64,000 nucleotides of DNA from positions 38,484,684 through 38,548,683 of the forward strand of contig CP141128.1 of assembly GCA_035236585.1 (NCBI GenBank), written 5' to 3'. A program made the position numbers and the translations under genes. This stretch comes from Warburgia ugandensis (Eukaryota > Streptophyta > Magnoliopsida > Canellales > Canellaceae). Shown piece by piece: positions 57,076 through 64,000 of this stretch. The notes beneath the pieces were generated by a model, which saw only the letters and a program-made list of their open reading frames with translations, ran no database searches and was not told the origin of the DNA. The stretch's first letter is position 1. Each line of letters starts with the position of its first letter.

Positions 57076-60006
57076 ACCGCTATACTGTAGTGGTAACTAA
57101 CTCTCAGGTCTACCAATTGTTGTTACCCATCGACACTAGAATGTGAGACTAAGTGTTTGTTATGCATGGGGGACTAAAAGGATGTGTAGAGTGGACTACC
57201 CGTGATACCACTCCCTATGCAGTTGTCCTTCAATGGGGCAGGTGTTTGATCATCTCACGAAGTTAGGTGGCCGGTGGCTAGCCCTACATCCCTCCTATCA
57301 TAGTGTCCATTGTACAGAAACACTCATCATAAATCTGCAAAACATGAAAATCGCAAATCTCATGGTCGATAAAATGAATATATAATCCTTTGGTGAAATA
57401 ATGAAAACCAAAAGTGCTTGAGGCTTGCCATCCCCAGGCATTGACCCTCATCCTAGGGTTAGCCTATCAAGGACTAGCCATTAAGCCTCATATACTAAGT
57501 CCAAGGTAAAACAAGTGATAAAATAGGGGGGTCCACATGCCTCAATATGCAATAGTAAATCAAATCACCATTTAATGACTTTATAGTCATGAAATCGTAC
57601 CAAAATCATATATTTTCACTGTCACTTATAAAATATGACTCATCATAGTAAATCATGCACCCGTGGAACAATAATAATTAATGAAATCATGCATATGTGC
57701 ATCAGTCACAAATAAGATGGGTGTTTCAATAAGAACTGCATTATAATTATATATGCATGGCATTCATTTATAAATACTAAGCTGATGCAATGAAAATCTA
57801 AAATTTCAATAAAGAAACATGCCCATTATTTATTATCATCACCTACCTCAGATGAAGAACCACTTGTTTGTGCCTCTCAAATCACAATTGGAGTCTAGTC
57901 TGGCTCAGTCTGCCTCAAGCCCACTATCTAGATACACATCTCATTTAGATCTAACTTAGAATCCAAGTTATCTAAGTTGGATTTTTACCTATAAGCAAAC
58001 ATTATATTTTCATATCTTAATATACTATATTTCACTACAATCCAATGGTTCATAGCCATGGGATCTCAAGTTGAGGCCATCCTTAGGTGGTTGATAATCC
58101 AAATCATGATGAATCAAGCCGACTAATAATTATCCACTTCATATTTTTTAATCACATCATAACATGTTCTTAAGTGATCATACTCATACACAGCCAATTT
58201 CAGTTAATTTCTCATTTAATCAACTAATCGAGTATGTTTATATGTAAATCATACATGACTTTAGCTAATTACTTTCAAATCAAGGAGATTAACTAGTTAG
58301 GATGATAATCCTACCTCACATAGGTCAATTTGAAGGATATCTTGCTGGCTATGTTGCTGAATCATCAATTGATCGTCTCGAAGGTACCTAATTTGCACTG
58401 TCCATAGTAATATGGTCATAATCATCCACTGATCATCCTAGATTAAAGAACACATTAGTAAATGTGATCAAATTATCTTAAGAGTTTAATTGAACAGTGT
58501 GGATCATTGATTTGGATCTAATTTCATACCTGTATATCTCGAATGATCTCAGTTATTGATCAAAATCGATTAATTGTCTCAAGAAAATGCTCCTGACCTA
58601 AGATATCTCATATGAATATTGATCTACACATTAGGAGGATTCCAATGGTTTGTTCATATCACAAAGTAAGGTCGTATCATCATAGATCAAACTATCTGAT
58701 GTACAATCAAAGGTATGATGAAGATCAATGATTAGACCTTTCCCAATCAACGAACAAGATACTGGGTTTTGTTCCTTGCATTGCAAGGATAGTGAGGGTT
58801 ATCTCGAATATCTAAAAACCCTCCTGGATTGGTCAGTAGAAAAGGTCAAAGTGCAAGGCTAAGGGTGCATGCTGGTAGTGGGCCCCAACTATGCCAACTC
58901 AACAGAGGGAGAGGAGTGTCAATGGGAGTGTTTGTGGGGGGGGGGGGGGGCGCGCGCGTAGAGAGGGGAGGGGCAGGAGGGCGTAGTTCTGTCAGCACCT
59001 GAGCCTGAGAGGGAAGGGGGAGAGAGACAGAGGGAGACAGGGGAATAAGGGGGCTTTCTGTGGGGGCCACTGCTTGGTCCCCATTGGTAACCCTCATGTG
59101 AAGAATAGGGGAGAATCGCAATGCATACTTGGCCTGCTTGTTGGCTATGTTGATTGACAAGAAAAATAGAAAACAACAACCAACCTGGTTCGAAGGAGAA
59201 ATTGGCAAGGTAAAAGAGGAGAGAAGGAAAACTGAGGATGAGGAAGGGTTGTGGTGGTGGTCGATTGTCCCTAATTGCAATCGCTGCCTGGAACCAGGAT
59301 GATGAATAGAAAAGAAAAGGGGGAAGACCACTTATGCACATTGCCAAAAATGGGAGATCCAAGCATGGAGGAGCCGAGGAAGGTTTCCAGCCACATCATT
59401 AGAGCTAGAAACAAGGCATGCCTATAGTAGGGAATAGGAGATGGGTGTGAGCTGATGATAAAGAGAAATCTGGGCAGAGGGGGTTTTGGGTCTCTGCGTG
59501 GTGCCCGTAAATGGAGGGGAAGTTTGGCAGAGGGGTTCTGACGGTGAGGAGATCAAATGGACAAGAGGGGGTAGTTGGATGGCTGGGTTTCTCCCCTCCT
59601 TCTCTAGCATCCTCCATTTTGACGCATTTAGGTCATCCCTCAGTGTAGTGCATGAAGTGCGGTGAGTTGACCCACCACGTGTTGAGCCCTCTCATCGCAT
59701 GACACATTTGCATGTAGGTCATAAAATGACAAGTAATGGGGGTGCCATTATCAATTTTGGTCTCTCTCTCAAATTAGCAAAATTTTAGGCCTTTTCTACC
59801 AAACCTCCAATTTGCTCAAAATTAGTGTCATTGGAATTATCTTGATGCATACATTTCATTTCCGATTGTCTCTAGTCAAATATGGAGCTTTCAAAAGGGT
59901 CACTTCCATAGAATTCAATTTTTCATGATATTTAATTCCTGATTTCTATTCCAATTAATATATAATATAATACACAAAAAATGATTGAAAATTGAGGGTC
60001 ATTACA
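57072..60006 (-). repeat. Element D 3' LTR, distally truncated
   Basis: Starts on the minus strand TGTAATGACCCTCAATTTTC at 60,006 and aligns with the C LTR from 40,247 down to about 37,650 (including the conserved block, 57,085-57,160). The last ~1.2 kb expected is missing, replaced by a copia gag fragment. A G-run (58,937-58,950) and purine-rich frames near 58,850-59,620 are LTR sequence, not genes. Confidence 0.83.
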
Positions 60007-60024
60007 TTCTCTCTCCTTCTAGGA
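60007..60024 (-). promoter_or_regulatory. Element D polypurine tract
   Basis: Minus strand AGAAGGAGAGAGAA before the LTR's TGTAATG, preceded by GAAGATGAAATTCC as in C and A. Confidence 0.83.
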
Positions 60025-60317
60025 ATTTCATCTTCAAAATTCTTTCCACGTTATCTTTGGATGATTCTAAAAGCATCCACATCTCACAAGATATGCTAAT
60101 CATGCCAATAATTTCAGAGTCATTCAGCATCATAAAATAGCATATTCTATATCATGTCATCCCATCAGATATCAACTCATCTTATAAACCAATTTATATA
60201 TTTAGAACATGTCATAATCATATACTATGCAATTAGCATAGCCAAACTCTCATCTAGGATTTAGTCCATCTATGTATAACATTACTATAGGTAGAATTAG
60301 CATATCTATAAAAAGGG

Positions 60318-60490
60318 AGCATCTTAGCTCGATAGTAGGCAAATCTATACCAGAGCATATTAGCTCACTAATAGGAAATTTCAGGTCAATCAAAATCAGA
60401 GTGTCCCAACTCTTCAATAGGAAAATCTATGCTAATCAAAACTAGAGCATATCAGCTCACCAACAGACAATCTATGCCAATTAAAAGCAG
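60318..60490 (-). repeat. Element D internal tandem repeat (~46-bp unit, four copies)
   Basis: The motif gagcat(a/c)t(t/c)agctc recurs at about 60,318, 60,354, 60,400 (degenerate) and 60,446, each followed by a taggcaaat/atctatgc-like stretch. Homologous to the array of element C at 28,050-28,290. Confidence 0.72.
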
Positions 60491-60899
60491 TCCACAACAC
60501 AATCATACTGCGAGCACCTAGAAGCCTGTCAATGCCTCTCACACTCACCCTCATAGGCCACCCTCTTAAGCTGCTCTCATTGCCTACCCACAAGTTTAAA
60601 TAGTGAAACAAATTTTGATTATAGATAAGAAAATAATCTCGTATAATAACACACATCCCCATCATAACTCTCATCCAATGAGAAATGAAATTTGCATATG
60701 TATAAAAAAGCAATTTCCTCAAATCCATTCTACTTCAAGCCAAGAGAACAATGAACCTCACTCACCAATTTGGGCTAATCCCAGCCCATCATAGTCTTAA
60801 CCTTCACCAGATCAGTAGCCTCTTTCTTATTTGAGATGCTGTGGTTTAGGAAATTCACTCCAACCATAACTCATACTTGTAGGTATTTGCAAAAAAGCG

Positions 60900-61500
60900 A
60901 TGAGTCCTTAAGATATTTAGAACAATGCACAAGGATTCCTTCCAAATCCTTGTAGTAATAATAATGAGTCCCAAAAATTGTCTTAAAGAGGTCTTCCTTC
61001 CAAATCCTCAACTAATGATAACCAAACCCCAAATCAATCTTGTTAAACACCTACACTATTCATCATCAATACAAGATAGAGAATATCGGTTCTCTACTAT
61101 GGTGATATCAAACAAGCCATAATCTATGCATAACAATAAAGATTTGTCTCTCTTTCTCATGAAGAGGACTAACTGTATGAAGACCTACTATGTTTGATAA
61201 TCCCTCATCAAGTAACTCTTGTAGCTAAAGTTCTTCCACCTCAGCAGCGGCCATCCTGTATGGAACCTTTGAAATGGGCATTGTACCTAGTACCAATCAA
61301 TAAAAAAATCGATCTCCTCCAGTGGTAGTCCTGAAAACTCTTTAGGAAAGATTGCAAACTCTCACATGTCATCCATGTGCTCAATTTGTAGCCTCTCAAT
61401 GTCCTCCACTGTCACACAACAAGGAAGACTTGCCACCCTTTGGAAAGGTATAGCATAACCTTCAAGGCAAAGATATCATAAACATAGTGATGCCTTTTCC
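60900..61500 (-). pseudogene. Element D reverse transcriptase remnant
   Basis: At 61,059-61,172 the minus strand gives L-F-M-R-K-R-D-K-S-L-L-L-C-I-D-Y-G-L-F-D, followed by I-T-I-V-E-N-R-Y-S-L-S-C-I-D-D. This is the gypsy RT 'V-K-K-K-D-G-S-x-R-x-C-I-D-Y-R ... K-N-x-Y-P-L-P-x-I-D-D' segment. Flanking parts are too decayed to read. The catalytic Y-x-D-D box is not seen. Confidence 0.75.
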
Positions 61501-61529
61501 TACACAGGAACGAGGCTACTAAGAAGTAA

Positions 61530-61840
61530 CCTCCTTCTTATCACAATCAATTGTCACCCAGTAAGTAGCCAGCCAATCCATTCCTAAGATGATATTATAA
61601 TCAATCGTATCAAGTAGAATGACATCAGCATCCATCCTCTCACTCACTAGGTCTATAGGTACTCACTAATCTCAAATAACTCTCCCATTGGCTTCATAAC
61701 ATCTTATCTAATGATTGTCGTATACATTGGCATATCCATTAGGATGCCAAGACATAAAATGAAAGAATCATTGGATCTTGGATCAAAGAGGACCTTAACA
61801 TTCCTGCTAGCAATTAGGAAAATACTTTCCATCACCTGGT
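61530..61840 (-). pseudogene. Element D aspartic protease
   Basis: The C-terminal part is well preserved: D-Y-N-I-I-L-G-M-D-W-L-A-T-Y-W and I-D-C-D-K-K-E-V (about 61,530-61,625). The active-site part at 61,750-61,810 reads V-L-F-D-P-R-S-N-D-S-F-I, where D-[PS]-G-[AS] is expected, so Gly has become Arg. Between them the frame is broken. Confidence 0.8.
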
Positions 61841-61939
61841 TCAAGGTGTGTACCTTCTTTGAAGTAATGGCAAAAATGCATCACTGCCTATGTGGGGTCA
61901 TCTTTGCCCTGCTCCAAACATCAATCTATCTGACTAGTT

Positions 61940-63250
61940 GTCCTTTGGAATAGTCTCAAATGAAATGCCTTATCTCTTCATGACCAAAGCATTTAAAAGA
62001 TTTCCATTGTAATGGTGGCTACTGATACTGTTGCTGCTACTGCGGTAGTCTACCAACCCTTGGACATAACTATCCAAGTGCGTGTCCTTGGAAGTAACAC
62101 ACCTCTTGTTCACATCCCTACGTGGTGGCCTTTGTAACCGCATCGGTGAAAAAGGGTCTCTCACCTTATTAGGTTGACTCAAACTACTCATGTTCGAGTC
62201 TCTACAGTTAACCTTGATCATGTGAGAATCTCTCTCTATATCACCAATTGCCCATACGGCAAAAATACTAATAATCATAGTCCTTCCTAAAGGCCTTGTT
62301 GATAAAGTCTCAATAATGGAGGAACATGTCCTCTCAAATGACCATCACCAGAATCCTTATAATTACATTTTTGGTGTTACCATTTGATTTCCTTTAACTA
62401 ATAAATTATTTCAGAGTCATATCAATCAAAATCACTTACAAATCTATCAATCTCACATCCAATGAAATTGATCTTTCATTATAAACTTCCTTAGCCATTA
62501 GGGACCACATTATCATCACATTTAATAACTATTCCTATAGAATAGTTTTCATATCCTCCAGGCGCTATGTACCTCTAAATCATAACTAGAACCATCAAAA
62601 TAATTCATAAGCATTCACTTCTCACTAACAACTAGCTATCAATATTTCTGTATGCACAAGAATTCATTAATTTTCATCTCATAGATCAGATAATTCATCC
62701 ATGGAAATATTAGAATCTTGTTTCATCAAAATTTAAATGATTTTCTCCATACTTCAAATTTATTCATCAAATAAATCCACTACAAGTTTCGATTAACACT
62801 ATAATTCTCTAAACTTCTTTGAGTTCCTTTAATTGGGACCATTTTTGATCTTTCTTCATTATTCTTATATTATTGTTGTGTAATAATTGTTATGCTTTTT
62901 CAAAGGTTTATACAAATTGTCCTAGCCGGAACTTGAACTCCTAAAAGCAATCCTTGTGATTAGATCTTCTATCATATAATAAGGTTCTCACTAGAGATAC
63001 CACTTATGCTATTTATTCTGATCCTTTACTCTAAGAATCATTACTTTCCATGATAGTGCACTTCCTTGTACTCATACAAGGATTTAAAGTGTCATATTCT
63101 CTACAAAAAATTTGCAACCTTCATGGCGACAACTATCTCACAATCATCAACATTTTCCATGCGAGTTATCTCTATAACTCATATTTATGTGAGCATCTCA
63201 CTCAATGCATTGTATGTGCCTTTCAGACTTGTTGGAGTGGTTATGATGGA
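61940..63250 (-). pseudogene. Element D gag remnant
   Basis: A zinc knuckle remnant at 61,944-61,996 reads K-C-F-G-H-E-E-I-R-H-F-I with a stop and D-Y after it: first Cys kept, second Cys to His and third to Tyr. Upstream is an open frame of 103 codons (61,970-62,278) rich in Ser/Asn/His (S-S-S-N-S-I-S-S-H-H), the usual low-complexity linker. 62,400-62,800 aligns with C's 35,550-35,960. No intact frame. Confidence 0.65.
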
Positions 63251-63259
63251 ATAGACTAA

Positions 63260-63271
63260 GCTTTGATACCA
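63260..63271 (-). promoter_or_regulatory. Element D primer binding site
   Basis: Minus strand TGGTATCAAAGC, one mismatch to the Met tRNA site, three bases after the LTR end CTTGGGGTGTCACA. Confidence 0.87.
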
Positions 63272-63274
63272 AAC

Positions 63275-64000
63275 TGTGACACCCCAAGTTTTACACAACA
63301 TATAAATACCAATTTTTAAAAAGTCGAGATCCTTGATTAAAATTTTTAAAATTTAAAATCAACTAAAAATAAAAACTTTAATAAAAGCATTCATAACAAA
63401 ACTCCAGGAGTCATATGGCCCATAAAACCATGGATTAAATGGTGAAATGATCTTCTCATTTATACCAAAGTTAGATAGTGTCTCCTCTGTATTTTGGACT
63501 AGCACATTTAACACATGGGATGTGACAACTACCTAATAAACACAATATACATAAATACACGATCTAGGAGACTCAGTCTCCATATTCATTTAGATCATAC
63601 ACAAATTTTTGGTAAAATAATATACCTCAAAGGTAGAGTGAGAATAAAAAAGAACAATGACATTGCTTAGGATCTGTCCACACACAGCCATCACATCCAA
63701 CAAGATACCATCATACATCAAAGTCACAAAAGTGTAATTCATATACATGCATATATAATTCATCTACAACATTCAATAGTGTGGTTTAACATACCTCTTA
63801 CATCAATCAAATCTTCTCTATACATTGCTAAAGGCCACCATCACCCTCACTTGCTATCTGTCTGCTTGCCTTACCTGTTGTCTCTCTTTGTATCTGAGGC
63901 ATTGCAAAAACATCAAAATGTCTCAGCAAGCCATGCTTGTGTAGGTGATGACAATAGTAATAGTAATTTATAAATATTTAAGATAATATGAAATGGTCAT
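63275..64000 (-). repeat. Element D 5' LTR, partial (window end)
   Basis: The end of the LTR on the minus strand (..TTGGGGTGTCACA at 63,275) and its last 726 bases. They align with 36,427-37,090 of element C, including the decayed hairpin at 63,896-63,924. Confidence 0.85.

Larger units (their letters stand above)
57072..64000 (-). mobile_element. Element D: Ty3/gypsy retrotransposon, runs off the window
   Basis: Minus-strand element related to C: 5' LTR from 63,275 to beyond 64,000, Met tRNA primer site, 3.27-kb interior, purine tract, 3' LTR from 60,006 down to a truncation at about 57,072. LTR and interior align with element C by eye over many phrases. Protease and RT motifs are recognisable, integrase is not. 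Confidence 0.87.

Noticed and set aside
58846-59620. Pro/Ser-rich frames on the minus strand
   Set aside because: They lie in the purine-rich section of LTR D, overlap in different frames and have no domain.

Overview
The window looks like nuclear DNA of a flowering plant, from a gene-poor, repeat-rich (probably heterochromatic) interval. I see no host gene, tRNA, rRNA or CRISPR array. Nearly everything that can be identified is a transposable element or a decayed piece of one: Ty3/gypsy LTR retrotransposons, one Ty1/copia element, and one large CACTA (En/Spm, CMC) DNA transposon. All coding regions are broken by stops and frameshifts, so gene entries are pseudogenes. The species cannot be named from the sequence.

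Layout. 1-3.1 kb: purine-rich sequence ending in a motif typical of Athila/Tat LTR 3' ends. 3.1-13.05 kb: a complete Ty3/gypsy element (A, + strand; TSD GGCAA, two ~2.95 kb LTRs, PBS, PPT, decayed gag-PR-RT, chromodomain-type pol tail). 13.06-14.69 kb: flank with a minisatellite, ending like an LTR edge. 14.69-17.28 kb: the 3' part of a Tat-type gypsy element (integrase C-terminus, GA tract, and an antisense, apparently spliced ORF). 17.29-21.23 kb: a 5'-truncated Ty1/copia element (- strand). 21.2-22.1 kb: anonymous GA-rich DNA.

22.13-56.73 kb: one CACTA transposon of about 13.5 kb once insertions are subtracted. It carries an ORF2-type gene with a C48/Ulp1-like protease domain (23.1-26.2 kb, -) and a TNP2 transposase gene (51.0-54.2 kb, -), plus arrays of an ACTTTAAAA-type subterminal repeat. 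An Athila/Tat-like retrotransposon (26,216-44,104, TSD AATAA) landed just upstream of the ORF2 start. A gypsy element (C, - strand) lies inside that, and two solo LTRs (B1 and B2, opposite orientations, TSDs CATCC and GAGGT) lie inside C. A further solo LTR (E, TSD ATAAT) sits in the CACTA interior at 47.3-50.5 kb.

56.9-64 kb: a fragment of copia gag fused to a truncated LTR of another gypsy element (D, - strand), whose 5' LTR runs off the window end.

Most interesting: A, C and D are diverged relatives sharing one unusual design, namely very long LTRs (about 3-3.8 kb), only 3.3-4 kb of internal DNA, gag-PR-RT remnants, no recognisable integrase core, and a ~46-bp tandem repeat where RNase H/integrase would be. 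Their LTRs (and E) also share a conserved hairpin. This looks like a lineage of non-autonomous long-LTR elements rather than independent wrecks.
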